This document shows positions 1 through 5,441 of a stretch of 8,240 nucleotides of DNA, piece after piece. This DNA comes from Candidatus Pacearchaeota archaeon. GTDB taxonomy: Archaea; Nanobdellota; Nanobdellia; Pacearchaeales; GW2011-AR1. The stretch spans positions 1 to 8,240 of the forward strand of contig JAFCDM010000064.1 in NCBI GenBank assembly GCA_017609695.1. Direction: 5' to 3'. Each line of letters opens with the position of its first letter. The first letter of the stretch is position 1. Made by a program: the position numbers and the translations under genes. A model generated the notes under the pieces. The model had not been told where the DNA came from. It searched no databases and saw nothing but the letters and a program-made list of their open reading frames with translations.

Positions 1-108
1 AATTGGGATTATCCTGGTGGAACAGCGATTTATTGTTTACTAAATTTTGTCCAAGATTTTCAGTACAATGAAAAAGGTAATGAAGTTGTTGTAAGATTTG
101 ATCTTTAA
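1..108 (+). CDS. 3' end of an unidentified gene (partial)
   Basis: An open frame runs from the first base to a TAA at 106-108 and gives the last 35 residues of a protein, starting NWDYPGGTAIYCLLNF and ending VVVRFDL. Its start lies outside the window. I do not recognise the family: the fragment has one aromatic-rich stretch, a single cysteine and a charged tail, with no diagnostic motif. It is co-directional with the next gene (163-543), and a TATA-like element lies between them, so the downstream gene may have its own promoter. The supporting evidence is the uninterrupted frame to the window edge and the close spacing to the neighbouring gene. Confidence 0.6.
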   Translation, partial: NWDYPGGTAIYCLLNFVQDFQYNEKGNEVVVRFDL

Positions 109-112
109 ATGA

Positions 113-140
113 TTGGAAATTTTAATGTAAAAATTTATAA
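113..140 (+). repeat. 28-bp promoter-like element, copy 1
   Basis: This 28-bp stretch starts TTGGAAATTTTAATGTAA and ends TTTATAA. It recurs at 550-577 with one mismatch in 28 (A to G near the end). It ends in a TATA-like TTTATAA preceded by an A-rich tract, as in an archaeal BRE-TATA promoter. The TATA-like part (134-140) lies about 25 bases before the ATG at 163, which would give a leaderless or nearly leaderless transcript. Directly after it is AGGAGG (141-146), which could instead act as a ribosome binding site 16 bases before the ATG if transcription starts earlier. Confidence 0.55.
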
Positions 141-162
141 AGGAGGAGATTATTTATAAGTT

Positions 163-543
163 ATGGTTGCTATCTTTAGACAATTTGAAGAATTTTGGTT
201 TAAGGAAATTAAACCTTTGGCATTAAAATGTATTGAGGGCGGGGAATTAATTGGCCAATTTGAAAGAGCAACAACTACTGAAGAAAAGAGAGTAATCCAA
301 AAAAAAATTGAAGCTTATGGAAAAAAAGATTGGGAAGCAGTGTATTGTATTGGTGAGATGGTGTTTTATGTGGAGCATGCCTTATATCATGAAAGAGATC
401 CAAGGGTTCATACCCTCCAAGTATGTGGTTGTTTAAATTCTGAAAATTATTATGCTGATGTGTTCCAAAATGGGCCTTGCGAAGAATCTCAAAATTATCG
501 TAGATTAGCTAGGAAATTAGATGAATCTTTGAAATTGGATTGA
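163..543 (+). CDS. small cysteine-containing protein of unknown function
   Basis: This is a complete 126-residue frame from ATG 163 to TGA 541-543. I do not recognise the family. The N-terminal half is predicted helical and charged (FEEFWFKEIKPLALK, then TTTEEKRVIQKKIEAYGKKDW). A middle hydrophobic segment VYCIGEMVFYVEHALYH is followed by a cysteine-bearing part (VCGCLNSENYY, GPCEES) and a charged helical tail ending LDESLKLD. The four cysteines in the second half could bind metal or form disulfides, but spacing matches no site I know. There is no signal peptide or clear membrane segment. The chosen start is the only in-frame ATG after the stop at 157-159; AGGAGG at 141-146 is farther upstream than usual. 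It is convergent with the CcdA-type gene and flanked by both copies of the 28-bp element. Confidence 0.7.
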   Translation: MVAIFRQFEEFWFKEIKPLALKCIEGGELIGQFERATTTEEKRVIQKKIEAYGKKDWEAVYCIGEMVFYVEHALYHERDPRVHTLQVCGCLNSENYYADVFQNGPCEESQNYRRLARKLDESLKLD

Positions 544-549
544 TAGTTC

Positions 550-577
550 TTGGAAATTTTAATGTAAAAGTTTATAA
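550..577 (+). repeat. 28-bp promoter-like element, copy 2
   Basis: This is the second copy of the element at 113-140, matching at 27 of 28 bases. No plus-strand gene follows it; the minus-strand CcdA-type gene lies immediately beyond. If it works as a promoter, it would drive transcription antisense to the 3' end of that gene. It also overlaps the stop codon (572-574) of the out-of-frame C-terminal helix of that gene. It may be the promoter of a lost tandem gene, or a sequence associated with the 3' ends of the plus-strand genes. Confidence 0.5.
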
Positions 578-664
578 CCACCCTAGGAATATTGATAAAA
601 GCATACCTATACCTAGTAATAAAATAATTATTCCAGCTATTAGGTGTAATATTTTATCATAGGC
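572..664 (-). pseudogene. out-of-frame C-terminal helix of the CcdA-type protein
   Basis: Reading the minus strand in the frame one base behind that of the main gene gives YDKILHLIAGIIILLLGIGM followed by LLSIFLGWL and TAA (572-574). This resembles the usual last segment of CcdA/DsbD-type transporters: a basic stretch, LHLIAG and a final hydrophobic helix. The main frame stops earlier, after FILPMIKYYT, at 640-642. Compared with my memory of the family, roughly 20 to 25 residues that normally join the penultimate and last helices are absent at the join. I therefore read it as the displaced end of the same gene, caused by a small deletion with frame change or by an assembly error. It has no start codon of its own. 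Confidence 0.6.
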
Positions 665-1686
665 AATATAAATATTAAATTATAAAATAATAATAAAATT
701 ATTGCGTAACTTCTTGTAGTTACATTTGCTAATAATCCTAAGATTATAATGTAAGGTCCTGAGGTGCAAGGAAGTAGGAATAAGCTGATTATAAATCCTA
801 TAAAAAAAGCTCCTGGAACAGAAGTTATTCCTTTTATTAGGGATTTCATTCTTGGACGCCATTTTAGTGGAACTTCCATTACAAACCATTTACCATACCA
901 TAGATAATCTTTGAGATTGAATAATCCAATGATAATTGCTAGAATTGCAACAATAATATAAAAAGTATGAGTTATTCCTGTAGCTTGAATTGCAGAATAT
1001 AACCCTAATCCCATTAAAAAATAAGAGATAAATATAGATAATGAAAATGCTAAACCTGCTAAAAGTGCTCTTTTTCTATTATTTGATGCTAAAATAGTGC
1101 TTACTAAAATAATTAAAACTGCAAATGCACAAGGATTTATTGCATCTACTGCTGCTGCAGAAATTACTACAGGAATCGTAATTGTTTTTTTAATCTTTGT
1201 TTTATTGGGGTCTTCACTTGGTGAAGAATCTCCTATTATCTGGGTTATATTGTTTTTTCCTAATTTTTCTAAAGGATTTATACATCCTTCTGTTTCACAT
1301 TTTTCTATCTCTTGTTTTATTTGTTTTCCTATTGAAGAAGAAAAACCAACAATTATTTTTTTATTAATAAAGGTTGTAGGAACCCCTTGAATTTCTGAAT
1401 CGTATTTTTCAACTAGGTTTTCAAAGAGTTCTCTGTTTTCTTGATTAAAATAAACTTCATAATCTTTAATTATGATATTAGAATCTTTTTTTTGTAAATC
1501 CTTTAAAAAAGAATCTAGTTGAGTACAATGTGGGCATCCTTGCCCATAAAATTTAATTATTGTAACTTTCTTTTCTCCTATTGTGTAATCTGAATCTCCA
1601 CTTACGGATTTGATATAAAGGGCACCCATTAATAATATTATTGCTATGAATGCTAAGGCTATTAAAATTTTTTTAGTTTTTTTCAT
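640..1686 (-). CDS. thioredoxin-CcdA fusion, thiol-disulfide transporter, C-terminus disrupted
   Basis: This 348-residue membrane protein probably passes electrons from cytoplasmic thiols across the membrane to an external thioredoxin domain, as DsbD/CcdA proteins do. A signal-anchor helix (about residues 7-25) is followed by a thioredoxin-like domain with CPHC (C51, C54) and cis-proline VPTTF (P103). Further cysteines at 130 and 135 precede a linker rich in S, P, N and K. The membrane part (about 170-345) has the two conserved cysteines in DAINPCAFA (C186) and LLPCTSGPY (C307). The main frame ends abruptly at IKYYT, and a plausible last helix continues in the -1 frame to 572. The start codon overlaps the stop of the upstream membrane winged-helix gene (ATGA, 1683-1686), so the two are probably translationally coupled. 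Function is probably impaired if the frame break is real. Confidence 0.85.
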   Translation of the reverse strand: MKKTKKILIALAFIAIILLMGALYIKSVSGDSDYTIGEKKVTIIKFYGQGCPHCTQLDSFLKDLQKKDSNIIIKDYEVYFNQENRELFENLVEKYDSEIQGVPTTFINKKIIVGFSSSIGKQIKQEIEKCETEGCINPLEKLGKNNITQIIGDSSPSEDPNKTKIKKTITIPVVISAAAVDAINPCAFAVLIILVSTILASNNRKRALLAGLAFSLSIFISYFLMGLGLYSAIQATGITHTFYIIVAILAIIIGLFNLKDYLWYGKWFVMEVPLKWRPRMKSLIKGITSVPGAFFIGFIISLFLLPCTSGPYIIILGLLANVTTRSYAIILLLFYNLIFILPMIKYYT

Positions 1687-2150
1687 TTTATTAGTTCTTG
1701 TTTTAGTTCTCTTTTTAATTTTACTAAGTTATTCTTTCCATATTTTGTTATTTCAATTATTTTCTTTTGTTTTAGTTTTTTAATTGTTCTGTGAGCCTTT
1801 AATTTCCCTATTTTTGTTGATAAATCCTTTTGATTTATTTTTCCATTATTTTTTATTAAGAATTCTAAAAGATTTTTTTCATCATTATCTAATATGGAGT
1901 ATAATATTTCCATGTTTTTATTTATTATTTTTTCTTTTTTATTTATTTGTAAAGATAATAAGAAATAAACCAATCCACCTATAAAAATAATCGAAAGAGT
2001 GATAAATAATATAATAAAATTTTGACTAACCATTTTTGGGCATCCACAACTTTCTATTTTGAATTGTTCCCCTAGTAAAAGACTTAAAAATATTATTAAA
2101 AGAATGAATGAAATTGAGGAAATTATTAAAGCTATAATTCTTTTTTTCAT
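1683..2150 (-). CDS. membrane-anchored winged-helix protein with external CGC motif
   Basis: This 155-residue protein has two hydrophobic segments (about 5-27 and 45-68). Between them is a short loop, GEQFKIESCGCPKMVSQN, with cysteines 35 and 37. The C-terminal half (about 78-150) looks like an archaeal winged helix: DNDEKNLLEFLIKNNGKINQ, then a recognition-helix region KLKAHRTIKKLKQKKIIE and a wing ending in TKYGKNNLVKLKR. Topology suggests the DNA-binding part is cytoplasmic and the cysteine pair external. I infer a one-component regulator sensing redox state or metal outside the cell. It is coupled by an ATGA overlap to the CcdA-type thiol transporter, which supports a thiol role. The ATG at 2148-2150 lies about 25 bases from a TATA box, so the transcript is probably leaderless. 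Two palindromes just upstream are candidate binding sites for it or another regulator. Confidence 0.8.
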   Translation of the reverse strand: MKKRIIALIISSISFILLIIFLSLLLGEQFKIESCGCPKMVSQNFIILFITLSIIFIGGLVYFLLSLQINKKEKIINKNMEILYSILDNDEKNLLEFLIKNNGKINQKDLSTKIGKLKAHRTIKKLKQKKIIEITKYGKNNLVKLKRELKQELIK

Positions 2151-2170
2151 AATTTTCTTTATGGATTCTT

Positions 2171-2187
2171 ATTTATAAATCTTTTGG
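2171..2187 (-). promoter_or_regulatory. BRE/TATA promoter of the winged-helix/CcdA operon
   Basis: ATTTATAAAT at 2171-2180 is a palindromic TATA box. Read on the minus strand it is preceded by CCAAAAG, a purine-rich BRE-like flank (2181-2187). Its centre is about 25 bases from the ATG at 2150, the spacing expected for leaderless archaeal mRNA, and no Shine-Dalgarno motif precedes that ATG. Confidence 0.65.
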
Positions 2188-2207
2188 TAGTTTCATTATT
2201 TTGAAAC
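2188..2207. promoter_or_regulatory. palindromic operator-like repeat, copy 1
   Basis: TAGTTTCATTATTTTGAAAC occurs here and again at 2218-2237, 30 bp apart, with no mismatch over 20 bases. Each copy contains the inverted repeat GTTTCA-N6-TGAAAC. This copy lies directly upstream of the BRE/TATA of the 2150 operon, where an archaeal activator, or a repressor that blocks TFB, would bind. The 30-bp period is close to three helical turns, so two dimers would sit on the same face of the DNA. Confidence 0.6.
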
Positions 2208-2209
2208 CT

Positions 2210-3112
2210 TTAAATATTAGTTTCATTATTTTGAAACTTTGTTTTTAAGTCTTTGTTTATGTTTTCAATTATTTCTTTGAATACTTTTTTATATTCTGGA
2301 TTTATTTCAACAACTGGTTTCATTTTTATTGTAGAATTTACAAAATCTTTTTTGTAAGGGATTTTTCCGATTATTGGGATATTATTACTTTTAGCATAAT
2401 CTTCTATTTTTCTGTAAAAACTTTTTTCTAAATCAAATTTATTTATTACAATTCCTGATTTTATTTTAAAATGTTGTGCTAAATAAAGAACTCTTTTTAA
2501 ATCATGGAGTGCAGAAGGGGTTGGTTCTGTTACTGCAACTATATAATCTGTTCCAACTAATGAAGCAATAACAGGACACCCGATTCCAGCAGCAGAATCT
2601 ATTATCATAATTTCAGATTTTAATTTTTTATTAATTTCTTCTGATTTTTCTCTTAGGGAAGCTACAATTTCTCCTGATGCTAATTCCCCTAATTTAAGTT
2701 CTCCAGTAATTATTTCTATGTTATAGTTTCTTCCAGTATAAATTGTTCCTATTTGTTTTTTTGTCATTGATATTGCATTCTGAGGGCATACAACCATGCA
2801 AGCCTTACACCCAATGCAAACCTCTTTTACAAATGCAGGATATTTATCTTTAACAAAAACAATAGCATTTTGTTTACAAACATTTGCACATTTACCACAT
2901 TTTGAACATTTTTTAAAATCCCATTTAGGGATTGGTTGGTAAACATTAGAATATTTTTTTCTTTTTGCAGATAATAGTAAATAGTCATTTGGGCATTCTA
3001 CATCTGCATCTACTAATATTGTTTTTTTAGATTGGGCAAATTCAACTGCTAAAGATGTTGCTACTGTGGATTTTCCTGTTCCACCTTTGCCACCGGTTAC
3101 TGCTATTTTCAT
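2210..3112 (-). CDS. MinD/Mrp-type P-loop ATPase with inserted 2[4Fe-4S] ferredoxin domain
   Basis: This 300-residue cytoplasmic ATPase belongs to the MinD/ParA/Mrp (CobQ/CobB/MinD) class and is a candidate Fe-S or metal cofactor carrier or maturation ATPase. The deviant Walker A is GKGGTGKST (residues 8-16), with the two-lysine signature of dimerising MinD-type enzymes. VDADVECPN follows at about 34-42. A ferredoxin insert has two CxxCxxCxxxC sets: C69/C72/C75/C79 and C99/C102/C105/C109. The Walker B region is IMIIDSAAGIGCPV (about 168-181), and TEPTPSALHDLKR is a typical late motif. Length is normal for the ferredoxin-insert subfamily. It follows the NifX-like gene by 10 bases, with no clear Shine-Dalgarno. 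Related loci often carry two such ATPases in tandem; only one is seen here. The last residues are encoded by an operator-like repeat. Confidence 0.93.
   Translation of the reverse strand: MKIAVTGGKGGTGKSTVATSLAVEFAQSKKTILVDADVECPNDYLLLSAKRKKYSNVYQPIPKWDFKKCSKCGKCANVCKQNAIVFVKDKYPAFVKEVCIGCKACMVVCPQNAISMTKKQIGTIYTGRNYNIEIITGELKLGELASGEIVASLREKSEEINKKLKSEIMIIDSAAGIGCPVIASLVGTDYIVAVTEPTPSALHDLKRVLYLAQHFKIKSGIVINKFDLEKSFYRKIEDYAKSNNIPIIGKIPYKKDFVNSTIKMKPVVEINPEYKKVFKEIIENINKDLKTKFQNNETNI
2218..2237. promoter_or_regulatory. palindromic operator-like repeat, copy 2
   Basis: This is the second exact copy of the 20-bp element, with the inverted repeat GTTTCA-N6-TGAAAC at 2220-2237. It lies inside the 3' end of the MinD-like gene and encodes the residues FQNNET of its tail (KFQNNETNI). 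The site therefore serves as coding sequence and, probably, as an upstream regulatory site for the 2150 operon. Confidence 0.55.
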
Positions 3113-3122
3113 TTGTAATTGT

Positions 3123-3494
3123 TTATTTTAAACCAAGATGTTGGGGCCCATTTGAATTTTTTAATTCTTTTAGTTTCCCCTCTAAAAGTTCTTGAATAAC
3201 TTTTTTTATCTTTCCTTCTCCTTGATAAATTTTTATTTTAAATTGTTCAAAAACAGAAAATGCTCTTGGACCTAGATTAACAGTTATAATTGCATCTACT
3301 TTTTGATTTGCAACAATTTCTCCTGCTGTGATTCCTGCTCCACCCATTTGAGCTTTGGCTGTATTTTCAATTGCTTTGAAATCTTTTATTTTTTTATCTT
3401 CTATTTCTATAATTAAAAAATAATTACATCTTCCAAATCTTGCATCTACTTCGCTTTCTAAGTCTTTTCCTATTGAGCTTATTGCTATTTTCAT
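3123..3494 (-). CDS. NifX/NifB-family dinitrogenase iron-molybdenum cofactor-binding-like protein
   Basis: This 123-residue protein belongs to the family named after the nitrogenase FeMo-cofactor-binding domain (NifX, NafY, NifB C-terminus). In anaerobes the family is widespread outside nitrogen fixation and is thought to carry metal-sulfur clusters. Visible motifs are MKIAISSIGKDLESEVDARF followed by GRCNYF, then NTAKAQMGGAGI, VNLGPRAFSVF and a tail with GPQHLG. The single cysteine (C23, in FGRC) and the histidine near the end are candidate ligands. Length is normal for a stand-alone member. AGGAGGT (3501-3507) lies 6 bases upstream of the ATG, the best Shine-Dalgarno in the locus, suggesting high expression. 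The start overlaps the ferredoxin stop as ATGA. The MinD-like ATPase immediately downstream is its usual neighbour and probable partner. No nitrogenase genes are present. Confidence 0.9.
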   Translation of the reverse strand: MKIAISSIGKDLESEVDARFGRCNYFLIIEIEDKKIKDFKAIENTAKAQMGGAGITAGEIVANQKVDAIITVNLGPRAFSVFEQFKIKIYQGEGKIKKVIQELLEGKLKELKNSNGPQHLGLK

Positions 3495-3691
3495 TTTTTT
3501 ACCTCCTTTTTATTTTTTTCACTATCATGTTTAATTGCCCCTCGTGGACAAACTTCATGACATTTTTTACATCTAATACATTTTTTCATATTTATTATTG
3601 CTTTTTGATTTTCCATACTTATAGCATTAGTAGGACACTCTTCAACACAAATCCCACAACCAACACACATATTTTTATCTACCCAAGGCAT
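3491..3691 (-). CDS. 2[4Fe-4S] ferredoxin
   Basis: This 66-residue bacterial-type ferredoxin probably acts as a soluble electron carrier. The two clusters are C9xxC12xxC15xxxC19P and C38xxC41xxC44xxxC48P, with cysteine spacing typical for low-potential 4Fe-4S centres. A lysine-rich tail (HDSEKNKKEVKK) follows. The last codons contain the Shine-Dalgarno of the NifX-like gene, and the TGA overlaps that gene's ATG. The start is placed at MPWVDKNMCVGC, with GAGG at 3701-3704 about nine bases upstream. It is the second of two adjacent ferredoxin genes; they share cysteine spacing but differ in sequence, so they look like diverged paralogues. Confidence 0.93.
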   Translation of the reverse strand: MPWVDKNMCVGCGICVEECPTNAISMENQKAIINMKKCIRCKKCHEVCPRGAIKHDSEKNKKEVKK

Positions 3692-3692
3692 T

Positions 3693-3887
3693 TTATTTTT
3701 CCTCTAAATTTTTATTATTTATTTCAATTGCATTATTTGGACAAGCAGAAATACAAGCCCCACATTTTCTGCATTTTTCAGGATGTTTAACTATTGCTTT
3801 TCCATTTTTAATTTCTAAAACATTAAAAGGACAAACTTCTACACAGTTTCCACAACCAGAACATTTTTCTTTGTTTATTTTTACCAT
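3693..3887 (-). CDS. 2[4Fe-4S] ferredoxin
   Basis: This 64-residue ferredoxin has motifs C9xxC12xxC15xxxC19P and C39xxC42xxC45xxxC49P, each followed by the usual FNVLEI or NNAIEI strand. It is probably a soluble electron carrier, possibly serving the cofactor assembly proteins around it. It sits one base after the broken Fe-S GTPase gene and one base before the next ferredoxin gene, so all are co-transcribed. No strong Shine-Dalgarno precedes its ATG, so translation may rely on coupling to the upstream gene; that would be affected by the frame break upstream. Confidence 0.93.
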   Translation of the reverse strand: MVKINKEKCSGCGNCVEVCPFNVLEIKNGKAIVKHPEKCRKCGACISACPNNAIEINNKNLEEK

Positions 3888-3888
3888 T

Positions 3889-4449
3889 TTAATTTTTAAT
3901 TTTTAAATAAGGGCATTTATTCTCTTTTACTTTTTTATCTAAAACAGCCCTGATAAATTCATTGCAGGATTTAAATCCACATTTACCACAATTTAAATTA
4001 GGAATTTTTGCTTTTAATTCCTTTCCTTGATTATATCTATTTAATGTTTCCTGAGGATCTAGAATTTTATTTCCATAACAATAACCACAAATTGCAGTAG
4101 GCATAGAATTTTTTAAAGTTAGGGTTTTGTTTACTTCTGGAGTTTCTTTTATTTTCTTTGCTACATCTATTGCTCCTTCACCTGTCAAACCGTTTCCATC
4201 AATTATTAATGCATTTTTATTTACTTCTATAATTTTACTTCTAAATATTTCTCTTTCTGCTTGAGAAATTAAATCGCCTTTTGACACAACAATTACATCT
4301 GCATCAATTAGTAATGGGCCATAACCAGAAGGTTTTCCTGCTAAAATATTTAAAACATTTACAGCTAATCCTTCATTTACATATGGAGAACACCTTAAAC
4401 ATAAACCTGCTGTTTCTATAATTATAAGGCGGCATAATGGTCTGGACAA
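3889..4449 (-). CDS. Fe-S GTPase, C-terminal part (frame-broken)
   Basis: The frame contains the second part of a CobW/HypB-like P-loop GTPase. From about residue 8 it reads LIIIETAGLCLRCSPYV (Walker B-like region plus C17xxC20), then DADVIVVSKGDL, whose SKGD (56-59) is the G4 guanine-specificity motif. NGLTGEGAIDV and CGYC (C121, C124) follow. The C-terminus C154xxC157xxxxC162-x16-C179 is the small 4Fe-4S domain (Pfam 4Fe-4S, CGKCG-type). The nominal start is a TTG at 4447-4449, and the first seven residues (MSRPLCR) are the out-of-frame reading of the upstream fragment's end, so I doubt it is a genuine start. Compared with the family, roughly 15 to 20 residues between the two fragments are missing. 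It is most likely one gene with 4422-4634, broken by a small deletion or a sequence error. Confidence 0.75.
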   Translation of the reverse strand: MSRPLCRLIIIETAGLCLRCSPYVNEGLAVNVLNILAGKPSGYGPLLIDADVIVVSKGDLISQAEREIFRSKIIEVNKNALIIDGNGLTGEGAIDVAKKIKETPEVNKTLTLKNSMPTAICGYCYGNKILDPQETLNRYNQGKELKAKIPNLNCGKCGFKSCNEFIRAVLDKKVKENKCPYLKIKN

Positions 4450-4634
4450 GCTTCTCCAGAAATTTTATTTTCTGTACTTATTCCAAATTTTTGTTTTATT
4501 AATAAATCGTCATCTGTATTTAAAACATCAAATTTTACATAATGAATTTTTAAACTCTTTAGTTCCTTAATTATAAATTTAATTATGCTTGTTTTTCCAC
4601 TTCCAGGAGTTCCACCAAAAATTATAATTTTCAT
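4422..4634 (-). CDS. Fe-S GTPase, N-terminal part (frame-broken)
   Basis: This 70-residue fragment begins MKIIIFGGTPGSGKTSIIKF. The Walker A GGTPGSGKT is at residues 7-15, followed by YVKFDVLNTDDDLL, a switch-region motif, and SGEACPDHYAA, a conserved cysteine-bearing motif (C63) of this GTPase family. It then stops at TAA (4422-4424) while the family continues. The rest lies in the -1 frame at 3889-4449. I chose the ATG at 4632-4634 because it overlaps the ABC ATPase stop as ATGA. The frame is open eight codons further up to 4658, but that would overlap the ABC gene by 28 bases and add MHYNRGRR before the P-loop. Role inferred from the family: GTP-dependent metal or cofactor insertion. A fragment with only the P-loop is unlikely to work alone. 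Confidence 0.75.
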   Translation of the reverse strand: MKIIIFGGTPGSGKTSIIKFIIKELKSLKIHYVKFDVLNTDDDLLIKQKFGISTENKISGEACPDHYAAL

Positions 4635-5440
4635 TCTTCTGCCCCTATTGTAGTGCATATTAATTTTAATTTATTTATTTTCTTACCTTCCCTTATTTCT
4701 TCTCTTATATCTAACATATAATTATTTATCCATGAAAGATAATTGGCAATCCCTTTTTCTTTTATAGAAGTAGAAATTAGTTTATTTATTCCCCCATTTT
4801 TCATAACAATTCTTTTATCAGTATCTAAAGCAAGAAGTGGATCATGAGTAACTAAAAAAATTATTTTACCTTTTTTAATAAGGAGATTAAGAGCTTGTTT
4901 TATTTTTATTCCTGCATTTTCTATTTCATCAATTAATATTATAGGAGATTCACTTATATATGCTAAATCTGCAATCATTAAAGCTCTTGATTGCCCTCCA
5001 GAAAGGATTAATAAATTACTTTCTTCTTTAATTTTTTCACCAGTTATTTTATTTGCTTCATCAATTACTTTTTTTATTATTTTTTTAGTTTCCTCTTTTG
5101 TATTATGTTTCCCCCTAGTTATTATATGTGTTTTTAAAAAATCATATACTGTTGTATCAGTCATAAAATTCATATGTTGAGTTAAATAGCCAATTATTTT
5201 GATAGTTGGATCTGTTTTTAAATTTTTATCTGGTTTTTCTCCATTAATAAGAATTTTTCTTTTAGTTTTTGTTTCTCCATAAGCTAATTTTTCAATATCA
5301 TAAAGTAATTGACTTTTACCAGAACCAGTATGTCCAACTATTCCTATTTTTTGACCTTCAAGAATTTCTATTTGTTCATCACTTTCTTTTTCTTTTTCTT
5401 TATTATACCCTGGTAAAATACTAATATTTTTAATTTTCAT
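4631..5440 (-). CDS. soluble ABC-type ATPase
   Basis: This 269-residue ABC ATPase appears complete. Walker A is GHTGSGKS (36-43), the Q-loop is LTQHMNF (Q88), the ABC signature is LSGGQSRA (146-153), Walker B is PIILIDEIE (about 166-174) and the H-loop is VTHDP (H199). It has no membrane segments, and no ABC permease gene is adjacent. Its neighbour is instead the Fe-S GTPase, joined by an ATGA overlap. From memory, this ABC ATPase and that GTPase occur together in anaerobes, so they probably form a functional pair; the substrate is unknown to me. The motif ENAGI after Walker B and the KNGG segment fit that subfamily rather than a drug or nutrient importer. It starts one base after the thioredoxin stop, with only a weak AGAGAA upstream. 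Confidence 0.88.
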   Translation of the reverse strand: MKIKNISILPGYNKEKEKESDEQIEILEGQKIGIVGHTGSGKSQLLYDIEKLAYGETKTKRKILINGEKPDKNLKTDPTIKIIGYLTQHMNFMTDTTVYDFLKTHIITRGKHNTKEETKKIIKKVIDEANKITGEKIKEESNLLILSGGQSRALMIADLAYISESPIILIDEIENAGIKIKQALNLLIKKGKIIFLVTHDPLLALDTDKRIVMKNGGINKLISTSIKEKGIANYLSWINNYMLDIREEIREGKKINKLKLICTTIGAEE

Positions 5441-5441
5441 A

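Noticed and set aside
1097..1390. Plus-strand open frame of 97 codons inside the CcdA-type gene
   Set aside because: It is antisense to a well-supported membrane protein, shows no family features, and is typical of the reverse of AT-rich hydrophobic coding sequence.
2188..2237. CRISPR-like repeat pair
   Set aside because: There are only two 20-bp copies with a 10-base gap, each internally palindromic and placed at a promoter; operators fit better.
3123..3494. Evidence for nitrogen fixation
   Set aside because: NifX/NifB-like small proteins are widespread without nitrogenase, and no nif structural genes are present.
3440..3790. Plus-strand frame rich in Phe, Leu and Tyr across the ferredoxin genes
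   Set aside because: It is the complement of Lys/Glu-rich ferredoxin codons; the two ferredoxins on the other strand have complete cysteine motifs.
4422..4450. Programmed -1 frameshift joining the GTPase halves
   Set aside because: There is no slippery heptamer at the join, and a slip would not restore the missing residues, so deletion or assembly error is preferred.
4631..5440. Component of an ABC membrane transporter
   Set aside because: No permease or binding protein is adjacent; the neighbour is the Fe-S GTPase, and the sequence fits a soluble subfamily.
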